Positions 1 to 7,362 of a stretch of DNA of 13,507 nucleotides are shown here, in pieces. Positions within the stretch are counted from its first letter, which is position 1; every line of letters begins with the position of its first letter. The stretch covers positions 1 to 13,507 of the forward strand of contig CACCWT010000019.1 in NCBI GenBank assembly GCA_902549785.1. Direction: 5' to 3'. Below the pieces are notes generated by a model. The model did no database searches. It was not told the DNA's origin and saw only the letters and a list, made by a program, of their open reading frames with translations. The translations under genes were made by a program, and so were the position numbers. The DNA is from an uncultured Pelagibacteraceae bacterium (GTDB lineage Bacteria; Pseudomonadota; Alphaproteobacteria; Pelagibacterales; Pelagibacteraceae).

Positions 1-220
1 TTATTTGGCATATCGCATTAGGTTCTTCTGATCCACTAGACATTATTCCTCTTGGTCGATGATATTTAAAGCTTCTACCAACTAAATGAACTCCATTTGA
101 AAGTAGGGCAGATGCCAAAGTATCACCTTCAAAACCGTGATAAGATTTTCCATCGAAATCAAATGAAACTGTCTTAGTTTGATTTACATGTTTTGTCTTA
201 TTAACTCTATATTTTGTCAT
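1..220 (-). CDS. soxA: Sarcosine oxidase alpha subunit, N-terminal 73 residues, cut by the window edge
   Basis: The reverse strand opens with ATG at 220 and stays open to base 1, giving 73 codons. The peptide has the start typical of heterotetrameric sarcosine oxidase alpha: a short basic lead, then the stretch from FDFDGKSYHGFEGDTLASAL to GRSFKYHRPRGIMSSGSEEP. This belongs to the N-terminal 2Fe-2S-ferredoxin-like (Fer2_4) domain of SoxA. In the family the subunit has about 1000 residues, binds NAD and tetrahydrofolate, and works with the beta, gamma and delta subunits in the cytoplasm to oxidise sarcosine to glycine. The ATG follows the soxD stop with no gap (TAA then ATG), so the three genes form one minus-strand operon. 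The rest of the gene lies left of the window. It may be the same gene as the fragment entering at the right edge; this cannot be decided from the window alone. Confidence 0.9.
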   Translation of the reverse strand, partial: MTKYRVNKTKHVNQTKTVSFDFDGKSYHGFEGDTLASALLSNGVHLVGRSFKYHRPRGIMSSGSEEPNAICQI

Positions 221-496
221 TTATTCTACCGGTGGTTTTTCACCCATTTTATAAACCGCATGTATCTTGTCATTTGATGTGTCTCTAACCATATTAAACC
301 ACTTCCTACATCCATGAGCATGGTTCCATCTTTCGAACTGAACCCCTTTAATATTCTTTCTCATAAATAGATATTCTGCCCATTGATCATCACTTAGTTC
401 AGTTGGTTGTTTCGGTCTAACTATGTGAGCTTCACCTCCACATGAAAATTCACTTTGGTCTCTTTCACCACAATATGGACAATTTATTAAAAACAT
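221..496 (-). CDS. soxD: Sarcosine oxidase delta subunit
   Basis: This is a 91-residue protein, the usual size for SoxD, the small zinc-binding delta subunit of heterotetrameric sarcosine oxidase. The zinc ligands known from the family are visible at the expected spacing: Cys6 and Cys9 in INCPYCGER, then His59 and Cys63 in NHAHGCRKWF. Conserved stretches SEFSCGGEAHIVRP and DDQWAEYLFMRKN are also present. The subunit is structural and packs against the alpha subunit. Its ATG shares one base with the soxB stop (TAATG), and its stop lies directly before the soxA ATG. This indicates coupled translation in the order soxB-soxD-soxA. The gene looks intact. Confidence 0.95.
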   Translation of the reverse strand: MFLINCPYCGERDQSEFSCGGEAHIVRPKQPTELSDDQWAEYLFMRKNIKGVQFERWNHAHGCRKWFNMVRDTSNDKIHAVYKMGEKPPVE

Positions 497-1749
497 TAGT
501 GTGCTACAGCGGCTGCACCATGTTCGTCAACTAGATCTCCACTCACAAATCGATTAAGATTAAATGCAGCATTTAATTTATGTGGTTCATCATTAGCAAT
601 AGTGTGTGCAAATAAATCACCAGATCCAGGTGTTGCTTTAAAACCTCCAGTGCCCCAACCACAGTTAAAATAGAGTCCTTTTATATTTGTTTTACTAATT
701 ATTGGACTTGCATCAGGACATATATCAACAATTCCACCCCATTGTCTCAACATTTTCATCCGGCTAAAAATAGGGTACAGTTCCAAAATTGCTTTTAATG
801 TTCCTTCAACAACATCGTGACTACCTCTTTGAGTATAAGAAACATAAGCGTCAGTACCAGCGCCAATTACTAGTTCACCTTTGTCAGACTGACTAACATA
901 TGCATGTACAGCATTGGACATTACTACAGTGTCAATTATTGGTTTGACTGGTTCTGAAACTAATGCCTGTAAAGGTTTGCTTTCCAGCGGTAATTTTAAT
1001 CCTGCCATGTTAGCAATTACACTTGAGTGTCCTGCTGCAACAACACCAATTTTTTTTGTTTTTATAAATCCTTTTGATGTTTCAACACCTTCAACTTGAT
1101 CTCCATTTCTTTTTATACCTTTAACTTCACAATTTTGTATTATATCAACTCCCATTTCATCTGCACCTCTTGCATAACCCCATGCAACAGCATCATGTCT
1201 AGCAGTTCCTGCTCTTCTTTGTAATGTTCCACCAAGAACTGGGTATCTTATATCTGGAGAAGTATTTATTATCGGACAAAATTCTTTTACTTGATTTGTA
1301 TTTAACCACACTGCATCAATGCCATTAAGTCTGTTTGCGTGAGTTCTTCTTTTTAAATCCCTTACATCTTGAAGGTTATGGGCTAAATTCATAACTCCTC
1401 TTTGACTGAACATTATATTGTAGTTTAATTCTTGAGATAAATTTTCCCAAATCTTTAATGCATGGTCGTATAATCCAGCACTTGCATCCCACAAATAATT
1501 TGATCTTATAATTGTTGTATTTCTTCCTGTATTTCCTCCACCAATCCAGCCTTTTTCTAAAACAGCAATATTTCTCATGTTATGCTTTTTAGCTAGGTAG
1601 TAAGCTGTTGCTAGACCGTGGCCACCACCACCAATTATAATAGCTTCATATTCTCTTTTTGGCTCAGGATCTCCCCAAGCTTGCTTCCAATTTTCATGCT
1701 GCGAAAAAGCATTTTTAATTAGTGAGAATATCGAATATTTGTTTTTCAT
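496..1749 (-). CDS. soxB: Sarcosine oxidase beta subunit
   Basis: This 417-residue flavoprotein of the DAO family is the catalytic beta subunit of heterotetrameric sarcosine oxidase. It oxidises the N-methyl group of sarcosine, with FAD and covalently bound FMN. A Rossmann dinucleotide motif lies at about residues 37-54 ([18 protein letters not shown]), followed by the [21 protein letters not shown] region near 65-79. His185 in [10 protein letters not shown] matches the histidine that carries FMN in characterised enzymes (about His172/173 there; the present protein is some 12 residues longer at the N-terminus). The C-terminal FAD-binding part includes [15 protein letters not shown] and [14 protein letters not shown]. 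It is the first gene of a minus-strand operon with soxD and soxA. The 64-bp gap to tRNA-Ser must hold its promoter. No clear Shine-Dalgarno sequence is seen before the ATG. Confidence 0.95.
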   Translation of the reverse strand: MKNKYSIFSLIKNAFSQHENWKQAWGDPEPKREYEAIIIGGGGHGLATAYYLAKKHNMRNIAVLEKGWIGGGNTGRNTTIIRSNYLWDASAGLYDHALKIWENLSQELNYNIMFSQRGVMNLAHNLQDVRDLKRRTHANRLNGIDAVWLNTNQVKEFCPIINTSPDIRYPVLGGTLQRRAGTARHDAVAWGYARGADEMGVDIIQNCEVKGIKRNGDQVEGVETSKGFIKTKKIGVVAAGHSSVIANMAGLKLPLESKPLQALVSEPVKPIIDTVVMSNAVHAYVSQSDKGELVIGAGTDAYVSYTQRGSHDVVEGTLKAILELYPIFSRMKMLRQWGGIVDICPDASPIISKTNIKGLYFNCGWGTGGFKATPGSGDLFAHTIANDEPHKLNAAFNLNRFVSGDLVDEHGAAAVAH

Positions 1750-1769
1750 AATTGCCAGAAATTACTTGA

Positions 1770-1796
1770 TTAATATTGAATATTCAATGATTTCAA
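1770..1796 (-). promoter_or_regulatory. Candidate sigma-70 promoter for soxBDA
   Basis: On the minus strand a TTGAAA box (plus 1791-1796) is followed after 15 bp by TATTAA (plus 1770-1775), 20 bp before the soxB ATG. The boxes resemble -35 and -10 elements, but the spacer is two bases short of optimal. In such AT-rich DNA chance matches are common. The gap between divergent soxB and tRNA-Ser is only 64 bp, so some promoter must lie here. Confidence 0.3.
1775..1788. promoter_or_regulatory. Perfect 14-bp palindrome, possible operator
   Basis: ATTGAATATTCAAT is a perfect inverted repeat of two 7-bp arms. It sits between the divergent soxB and tRNA-Ser genes, inside the spacer of the candidate soxB promoter. 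A dimeric repressor or activator bound here could control sarcosine oxidase. The sequence is AT-rich, so chance is not excluded, and no regulator gene lies beside it. Confidence 0.3.
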
Positions 1797-1813
1797 GTTA
1801 CACATCTACGTAC

Positions 1814-1908
1814 GGAAGGATGGGTGAGCTGGTTGAAACCAGCGGTTTGCTAAACCGCCGTACGCTTGAAAAGGTGTACCGAGGGTTCGAATCCCTCTCC
1901 TTCCGCCA
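1814..1908 (+). tRNA. tRNA-Ser (anticodon GCU)
   Basis: This is a 95-nt tRNA of the class II type. The acceptor stem pairs GGAAGGA (1814-1820) with TCCTTCC (1898-1904). The discriminator is G1905 and the CCA end is encoded (1906-1908). The anticodon stem GCGGT/ACCGC encloses the loop TTGCTAA with anticodon GCT at 1849-1851, which reads AGC and AGU serine codons. A long variable arm (about 1859-1880) with GTAC pairing is typical of serine tRNAs. The T arm is GAGGG-TTCGAAT-CCCTC. The last A is directly followed by the stop codon of the convergent slt gene, so the tRNA has no 3' spacer. Confidence 0.98.
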
Positions 1909-4095
1909 TTAATATAGTGGCTTATTTTTAAAAAAATCGCTGAGATAAATTGGTTTTTGAGACAATATGTACCTATATACATTATAATTTTCTAAAACTC
2001 TTTGAACGTAATTTCTGGTTTCTTTAAATTTTATTAGTTCAATCCAATCCACATAATCTATTTGTTTTTTTTGGGGATCCTTGTTTAATTTCTTCCAGTA
2101 CTTAACTCTTTTGGGTCCTGCATTATAAGCAGCTGTAGCAAAAGGGTAGGAGCCTTTATAATTACTAATCAATCCAGCTATATAATGTGATCCTAAATTT
2201 ATATTATATTCAGGGTCGGTTGTTAATTTTGATTTAGAGTAACCAAGTTTAGCTTGTTTTGAAACTGTTTTAGCAGTGTATGGCATAAGCTGCATTAATC
2301 CTTGAGCACCAACTCTGCTTCTAGCTGATGTATCAAATTCACTTTCCTGTCTTATAATAGATAATATTAAAGCTGGATCAGGAATTTTCCTGCCGCCAAC
2401 AAATTTTGGTACACTCATGATTGGGTAATTAAATTGGTTATGAAATCTTTTTTGATATGATGCTATTTTAGAAACTTGTATTGCAAAATCAAATCGTGAA
2501 ATATCAGACGCCAGTTTTGCAGCCAAAACCTCGCTTCCCTTTTCTATATTATCATTAGCTAAATGTCTTAATATATGTTTGGTGTATTTATCTTTATTTA
2601 AATAATCGAGTAAATCCACAATTGCGACAAGTTTTTTTAAATAAAATTCTTGCTCATATTTATCATCAACAAACATTAATTTATCTAGTTCAAATTTTTC
2701 TTGGGGTTTAACTTTCATATGTGAAAGTTGACCATAATAAGTTGTTAAATAATTTGATCCTTCTAAATACCATTTGTTAGAATTTTCTTTATCACCAATT
2801 TTTTCATAAGTTCTTCCTAACCAGTAAGCACCTCTTGAAAGACTTATTGGGTAGTTAACGCTGTAATAAAAATTTTTAAAATGGTTTTCAGCCAGCTCAT
2901 TTTTTTTTAAAAAACTTAATGCTATCCAGCCACTCATCCATTCTGCCTCAGCATATTCAGGGCCCTCTGACATTGCATGTTTTGAAACTACTTTATAAGC
3001 AGTATTATATTTTTTTTTATATAATAAAGATCTTCCAATTATTGATCTTTCTTTCCACCATTTATCAGGTCTAACTAAATATTTCTTTGTATTTTGAATA
3101 TCATTTAATATTTCTAATGAACTATCTACACGACCTTTTTTCCGTCTCCATTTTAATCTGTCATATTTTAAGCCAGGATCATTTTTTAATTTTTGTGGTA
3201 CTTTTTTTATTGCTTCATCAACACCATAGCCTCTACTTATTAATATTTGTCTAGCTGTATAAAGTAGTTGATAATCCTTTGGTAAATATCTAATAATTCT
3301 CTTAAGGTCCCAGTGTTTACCTTCCCACGCATAATAATCTGCTCGTTTGATATAATCTGAAGTATCTAAAATATTTTTAAATTTTTTTCTAAAATATTTT
3401 AGACTATTTGTATTTAAGTCAGCATTTACAAAACCTTCTTTGACTAGTTTAATACCTTCCCCTGATCTACCTATTTTTATTAAACTTTCACCTAACATCA
3501 TTTTTCCATATCCACTTAATGGCTCGTTACTTTGAAACCAATTAATGATTTCTGTAGAAGAATGGTTTTGTAAATTTATTTTGTGTTCAGCAAGATATTT
3601 AATTCTATCAAATCTTGGATAATCCTTAACTCTTTCGATAAACCTTTTATATTCAGAAAAAGTTACTTTATTTCCTGAGGTAAGCAGATGTCTCCATTCA
3701 ATGAAATCATATATTGATTGAGCTCTAGCCTTTTTTGCTATATTTTTTGCATCTTTCCAATTAGATTTTTCCATAAATCCAATTGCTTGTTTTGCATATT
3801 CAAAATCTCTCTCACTATAGTATTTTGTTTTTTTTGCAGTTCTTAATATCTGTTTTTTAACAACAAGTGGTTTTTTTGGAGGTAATAAAATTCCAAATAT
3901 CTCTTTAGGTAAATCTTTATCATCTTTTAAACTTTGTTTTTCATCAAATGTTCCAGGTTTCAACGGAGGTATTACTATCTGATTTTTAAATGTAGGTTTT
4001 TTCTCAGGTATTATTATTTCATTTGAATATGATGATTGAAAAAAGCTAAAAAAAAATATAGTTGTTAGTATTAATATAGATTTTCTAAAAATCAT
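1909..4095 (-). CDS. slt: Soluble lytic murein transglycosylase
   Basis: This is a 728-residue exported peptidoglycan hydrolase. It cleaves the MurNAc-GlcNAc bond with formation of 1,6-anhydro-muropeptides in the periplasm. Residues 1-25 form a signal peptide (basic start, hydrophobic FFFSFF core). Residues 27-76 hold three copies of an I-x-x-P-x-x-K-P motif. A long alpha-helical superhelix of TPR-like repeats follows (about 90-560). The C-terminal SLT catalytic domain starts near 575, with the putative catalytic Glu584 in IIRQESEFD, then GAQGLMQLMPYTA, NINLGSHYI and TAAYNAGPKRV, all hallmarks of the Slt70 family. The size is close to other Slt proteins. The gene is divergent from dapA across only 27 bp, and its stop abuts tRNA-Ser. 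I chose the ATG at 4095 because it starts the signal peptide. Confidence 0.93.
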   Translation of the reverse strand: MIFRKSILILTTIFFFSFFQSSYSNEIIIPEKKPTFKNQIVIPPLKPGTFDEKQSLKDDKDLPKEIFGILLPPKKPLVVKKQILRTAKKTKYYSERDFEYAKQAIGFMEKSNWKDAKNIAKKARAQSIYDFIEWRHLLTSGNKVTFSEYKRFIERVKDYPRFDRIKYLAEHKINLQNHSSTEIINWFQSNEPLSGYGKMMLGESLIKIGRSGEGIKLVKEGFVNADLNTNSLKYFRKKFKNILDTSDYIKRADYYAWEGKHWDLKRIIRYLPKDYQLLYTARQILISRGYGVDEAIKKVPQKLKNDPGLKYDRLKWRRKKGRVDSSLEILNDIQNTKKYLVRPDKWWKERSIIGRSLLYKKKYNTAYKVVSKHAMSEGPEYAEAEWMSGWIALSFLKKNELAENHFKNFYYSVNYPISLSRGAYWLGRTYEKIGDKENSNKWYLEGSNYLTTYYGQLSHMKVKPQEKFELDKLMFVDDKYEQEFYLKKLVAIVDLLDYLNKDKYTKHILRHLANDNIEKGSEVLAAKLASDISRFDFAIQVSKIASYQKRFHNQFNYPIMSVPKFVGGRKIPDPALILSIIRQESEFDTSARSRVGAQGLMQLMPYTAKTVSKQAKLGYSKSKLTTDPEYNINLGSHYIAGLISNYKGSYPFATAAYNAGPKRVKYWKKLNKDPQKKQIDYVDWIELIKFKETRNYVQRVLENYNVYRYILSQKPIYLSDFFKNKPLY

Positions 4096-4107
4096 TTTTG
4101 ATAACTT

Positions 4108-4119
4108 ATGATATAAATA
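4108..4119 (+). promoter_or_regulatory. Extended -10 type element before dapA
   Basis: The 12-mer ATGATATAAATA contains TG-A-TATAAA, which fits an extended -10 box (TGnTATAAT). It ends exactly 3 bases before the dapA ATG. Transcription would then start at or within a few bases of the ATG, giving a leaderless or nearly leaderless mRNA. The identical 12-mer lies at the same distance before the RSH gene (5971-5982). This is an inference from position and identity; no convincing -35 box was found. Confidence 0.4.
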
Positions 4120-4122
4120 TTT

Positions 4123-5010
4123 ATGTTTAAAGGTTCAAATGTAGCTTTAGTAACACCATTTAAAGGCGATAGTCTTGATGAGGAAACTTATGTAAAAATT
4201 ATTAATTTTCATTTAGAAAATGGAACAAATGGGCTTGTACCAGCTGGTACAACGGGTGAGTCTCCAACACTTTCTCATAGAGAACATGAAAAAGTTATAG
4301 AGTTATGCATACAAGAAGCAAAGGGAAAAATTCCTGTGATTGCAGGCACCGGATCAAATTCTACTACAGAGGCCATATCACTTACGGAACACGCAGAAAA
4401 GGCAGGTGCAGATGGTGCCTTGATAGTTACACCCTATTATAACAAACCCACTCAGGAGGGCTTATATCAGCATTACAAGGCTATAAATGATAAATGTGGT
4501 ATACCAATCATAATCTATAATATTCCTGGCAGATCAGTTATTGATATGACAGTAGATACTATGGCAAGGCTCTTTGAATTGAAGAACATAGTTGGCGTAA
4601 AAGATGCAACTGGTGATTTGAATAGAGTAGATGAGACTTTCAAAAAAATTGGAAATGAATTTATCCAACTAACAGGAGAGGATGGTCTTGCTTATGAGTA
4701 TAATAAAAGAGGAGGCGTAGGATGTATTTCTGTTACAGCTAACATAGCTCCTAAAATGTGTTCTGATATGCAAAAATTTTCAAAATCTGAAGATAAAGAT
4801 GAGCAAAAAAAAGCAGAAGAGATAGATAAAATTCTTCAACCAGTTCATAAATCTTTGTTTCTTGAGAGCAACCCATCCCCAGTTAAATATGCAGCTAAAT
4901 TAATCGGTCTTTGTGATGAAAATGTGAGATTACCTTTAGTAACAGTTTTAGAACCAACAAAAGTCGAGGTGAAAAAGGCACTTTTATCTGCTAAATTAAT
5001 TAATGAATAA
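4123..5010 (+). CDS. dapA: 4-hydroxy-tetrahydrodipicolinate synthase
   Basis: This 295-residue (beta/alpha)8-barrel enzyme condenses pyruvate with aspartate semialdehyde, the first committed step of diaminopimelate and lysine synthesis. The active site is complete. The Schiff-base lysine is Lys160 (GVKDATGDL). The catalytic triad fits Thr43 or Thr44 ([11 protein letters not shown]), Tyr106 ([11 protein letters not shown]) and Tyr132 (IYNIPGR), and Arg137 is the carboxylate-binding arginine. Numbering is one residue behind the E. coli enzyme. The length is normal for the family. It is the first gene of the plus-strand string, divergent from slt; both need cell-wall precursors or turnover. The last 8 bp overlap smpB. 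Confidence 0.97.
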   Translation: MFKGSNVALVTPFKGDSLDEETYVKIINFHLENGTNGLVPAGTTGESPTLSHREHEKVIELCIQEAKGKIPVIAGTGSNSTTEAISLTEHAEKAGADGALIVTPYYNKPTQEGLYQHYKAINDKCGIPIIIYNIPGRSVIDMTVDTMARLFELKNIVGVKDATGDLNRVDETFKKIGNEFIQLTGEDGLAYEYNKRGGVGCISVTANIAPKMCSDMQKFSKSEDKDEQKKAEEIDKILQPVHKSLFLESNPSPVKYAAKLIGLCDENVRLPLVTVLEPTKVEVKKALLSAKLINE

Positions 5011-5473
5011 AAAAACCATTCCTGGTTTAAAAATTATCACAATTAATAGAAAAGCATCTTTTAATTATTTTTTTAAAGAAGTATTTGAAGCCGGTATTGT
5101 TTTAAAAGGATCTGAAATAAAATCAGTAAGATTAGGGAAAGTTAACATAGCTGACTCATATGCTGTAGATAAAGATGGAGAAATTTTTTTAATTAATTCA
5201 CACATACCTATCTATAAACAAGCGAGTTATTCAAACCATAACCCTTACTCTGAAAGAAAACTATTATTAAATAAAAGAGAAATAAATAAAATTATTGGCA
5301 GAATTCATGAAGATGGTTTGACTATTGTTCCAACAAAAATGTATTTTAAAAAGGGCAAGGCAAAATTAGAGATTGCAGTAGCAAAAGGTAAAAAACAATT
5401 TGATAAAAGACTCACAAAAAAAACAAGAGATTGGAACCGTGAAAAAGCAAGATATATTAGAAAATCAAGTTAA
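5003..5473 (+). CDS. smpB: SsrA-binding protein (trans-translation)
   Basis: This 156-residue protein binds tmRNA (SsrA) and brings it to stalled ribosomes. Recognisable parts are the N-terminal NRKASFNYF, the core [26 protein letters not shown], and [35 protein letters not shown] follows, and a basic tail (about residues 133-156) matches the part of SmpB that folds in the decoding centre. The length is that of a normal SmpB. The ATG lies within the end of dapA (8-bp overlap, different frame), which suggests coupled translation. The tmRNA gene is not in this window. Confidence 0.97.
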   Translation: MNKKTIPGLKIITINRKASFNYFFKEVFEAGIVLKGSEIKSVRLGKVNIADSYAVDKDGEIFLINSHIPIYKQASYSNHNPYSERKLLLNKREINKIIGRIHEDGLTIVPTKMYFKKGKAKLEIAVAKGKKQFDKRLTKKTRDWNREKARYIRKSS

Positions 5474-5966
5474 TATAGCATATTTGGCGCTAGGTTCTAA
5501 TCTAGGAGACAAGAAAAATAACCTAAATAAATGTATAGACTTAATCCAAAAACAGGGAATTTTTGTAAAGAAAAAATCAAAATTTTACAGCACAAAGTCC
5601 TGGCCAAATGAAAATCATCCCGATTTCATTAATTCTCTCATATTGATTGAGACAAAATTAAATATAAAAGAATTATTTTTAAAAATTAAAAAAATTGAAA
5701 AAAAATTAGGTAGAACCAAGTCAAAAAGAAATCACCCAAGAGTATGCGATATTGATATTATTGATTATAATCGTGAAATTACACATATTAAACTTGGAAA
5801 TCATAAACTTAATACTCCACATAAAAGAATGCATTATAGAAATTTTGTTCTGTTTCCCTTATACGAATTAGATAAAGACTGGGTTCACCCTAAATTTAAT
5901 AAAAATATTGTTATTTTAATGTCAAATTTAACCTCAGATCAGTTATTGGGTATTAAAATTGCTTAA
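5439..5966 (+). CDS. folK: 6-hydroxymethyl-7,8-dihydropterin pyrophosphokinase (HPPK)
   Basis: The protein transfers pyrophosphate from ATP to 6-hydroxymethyl-dihydropterin in tetrahydrofolate synthesis. Family motifs are clear: [15 protein letters not shown] near the start, then [22 protein letters not shown], the signature [16 protein letters not shown] with the two metal-binding aspartates, and [19 protein letters not shown] at the end. No ATG lies before the conserved core. I favour GTG at 5439 (175 residues) because AAGAGA at 5425-5430 is spaced 8 bp before it. TTG at 5400 would add 13 residues and is the alternative. Either way the start overlaps smpB (35 or 74 bp). The tryptophan often found after the arginine in the signature is absent. 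A folate enzyme in a genome that uses folate-dependent sarcosine oxidase fits the lifestyle, but the neighbourhood looks like ordinary housekeeping. Confidence 0.9.
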   Translation: MKKQDILENQVNIAYLALGSNLGDKKNNLNKCIDLIQKQGIFVKKKSKFYSTKSWPNENHPDFINSLILIETKLNIKELFLKIKKIEKKLGRTKSKRNHPRVCDIDIIDYNREITHIKLGNHKLNTPHKRMHYRNFVLFPLYELDKDWVHPKFNKNIVILMSNLTSDQLLGIKIA

Positions 5967-5970
5967 TAAA

Positions 5971-5982
5971 ATGATATAAATA
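5971..5982 (+). promoter_or_regulatory. Extended -10 type element before the RSH gene
   Basis: This is the same 12-mer ATGATATAAATA as before dapA, again ending 3 bases before the start codon. TG-A-TATAAA would place the transcription start close to the RSH ATG. It would give the stringent-response gene its own leaderless promoter inside the dapA-pyrE string. The folK stop is just upstream (5964-5966). Confidence 0.4.
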
Positions 5983-5985
5983 GTA

Positions 5986-7362
5986 ATGCTTAAATCTGAA
6001 GAATTAATTAATAAGGTAAAAAATTATAACAAGTTTCTTAATCCAGAAACTTTGTCAAAAGCTTATGATTTTGCTTTAAAGGCCCATGAAAAACAAAAAA
6101 GAGATGAGGGCTCTCCATATATTATTCATCCAATAGCAGTTGCTAATATTTTAACTGAGTTAAAGCTAGACAGTGCAACTATAGCCACAGGGTTACTTCA
6201 TGATACAATAGAAGATACTCATGCGACTTACAACACAATAGAGGCAGAATTTGGAAAAGAGGTTGCTGATTTAGTAGACGGTGTCACAAAAATCTCAGTG
6301 TTTGAAAATCAAGCTATATCAAACTCTAAAGCAGAAAATTTTAGAAAATTAATACTTGCAACATCTAAAGATATTCGAGTTTTATTGGTTAAGCTGGCTG
6401 ATAGACTTCACAATATGCGTACAATCAAGGTTGTTAATAAAGAAAAGCAGATTAGAAAAGCAAAAGAAACTATGGAAATTTATGCTCCACTTGCAGACAG
6501 AATGGGGATGCATCGCATAAGGGATGAGTTAGAAGATCTTTCTTTTGAAGTTTTAAATGAAGACGCAAGAAAATTAATCAAAGACAGATTAGATAAAATA
6601 AAAGAAAACAATCTTATAAATTTCAATAATATTTCTGATGAATTTTCTGAAATACTTAAAATTAAAAATATTGAACCAAAAATAGTTGGAAGAGAAAAAA
6701 CTCCTTTTTCAATTTGGAGAAAAATTCAAAAAAAAAGAACTTCTCTTGAGCAAATAACAGACATAATTGGTTTTAGAATTATTTTAGATAATATTGATGA
6801 TTGCTATAAAGCTTTAGGAATTTTCCATAGTAAATGGAATTGTATACCCGGTAAATTTAAAGATTATATTTCATCTCCTAAAATCAATAAATATCAATCA
6901 TTGCACACAGCTATTATTGGACCAAATAAAAGACCTATTGAAATACAATTAAGAACAAAGCAAATGCATGAGTTCGCAGAAAGAGGTATAGCTTCTCATT
7001 GGAAATATAAATCATCTGAAAAATTTAATTCTTTAACTTGGAAGGAATATGATTGGTTAGCAGATTTAGTAGAAATTATTGATAAAAACGAAAACCCAGA
7101 TGATTCATACGAATATACAAAACTTCAAATGTTTCAAGAAAACGCTTTTTGTTTTACTCCAAAAGGATCAATTATTAAGTTACCTAAAAATGCTACACCC
7201 ATAGATTTTGCATATGCAGTCCATACTCAAATAGGAGATGCTGCTGTTGGTTGCGAAATAAACGGAAAAGAAAGTGCTTTGCAATCAATATTAAGAAATG
7301 GTGATGTTGTTAAGATTATAACATCTAAAAAAAGCCTCCCCCTCTCTACATTGGTTAACTAG
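5986..7362 (+). CDS. spoT: Bifunctional (p)ppGpp synthase/hydrolase, RelA/SpoT homologue, N-terminal part ended by a frameshift
   Basis: The 458 residues hold the full enzymatic half of an RSH protein. The HD hydrolase domain (about 20-200) has His48, His72-Asp73 in GLLHDTIEDT and the bifunctional hallmark LVKLADRLHNMRTI. The synthetase domain (about 235-345) has Asp259 in ITDIIGFRII and Glu319 in IEIQLRT, at the same numbers as in E. coli SpoT. The TGS domain (about 385-448) has CFTPKGSIIKLP and TPIDFAYAVHT. The frame then shifts: the reading frame ends with an unrelated tail and TAG at 7360. Just beyond, in the +1 frame, the expected family sequence continues (LHWLTSTKTGKARAAIRR). One base too many in the A7 run (7327-7333) or C5 run (7338-7342) explains this. 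One oddity is NKYQSLHT at 301-308, where NGYQSLHT is usual. The protein sets ppGpp levels in starvation. Confidence 0.92.
   Translation: MLKSEELINKVKNYNKFLNPETLSKAYDFALKAHEKQKRDEGSPYIIHPIAVANILTELKLDSATIATGLLHDTIEDTHATYNTIEAEFGKEVADLVDGVTKISVFENQAISNSKAENFRKLILATSKDIRVLLVKLADRLHNMRTIKVVNKEKQIRKAKETMEIYAPLADRMGMHRIRDELEDLSFEVLNEDARKLIKDRLDKIKENNLINFNNISDEFSEILKIKNIEPKIVGREKTPFSIWRKIQKKRTSLEQITDIIGFRIILDNIDDCYKALGIFHSKWNCIPGKFKDYISSPKINKYQSLHTAIIGPNKRPIEIQLRTKQMHEFAERGIASHWKYKSSEKFNSLTWKEYDWLADLVEIIDKNENPDDSYEYTKLQMFQENAFCFTPKGSIIKLPKNATPIDFAYAVHTQIGDAAVGCEINGKESALQSILRNGDVVKIITSKKSLPLSTLVN

Noticed and set aside
914..1099. Open frame of 61 codons on the plus strand
   Set aside because: It is fully antisense to soxB and has no recognisable motif.
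1750..1813. A glycine or other riboswitch in the soxB leader
   Set aside because: The leader is too short, and no conserved riboswitch core or paired elements beyond the 14-bp palindrome are visible.
4113..4124. Palindrome ATAAATATTTAT at the dapA start
   Set aside because: It consists only of A and T and overlaps the -10-like element; such palindromes are expected by chance in this composition.
7334..7362. Programmed +1 frameshift in RSH
   Set aside because: No known slippery signal with a slow codon or stimulatory structure is apparent. A homopolymer error is simpler, though not excluded without reads.
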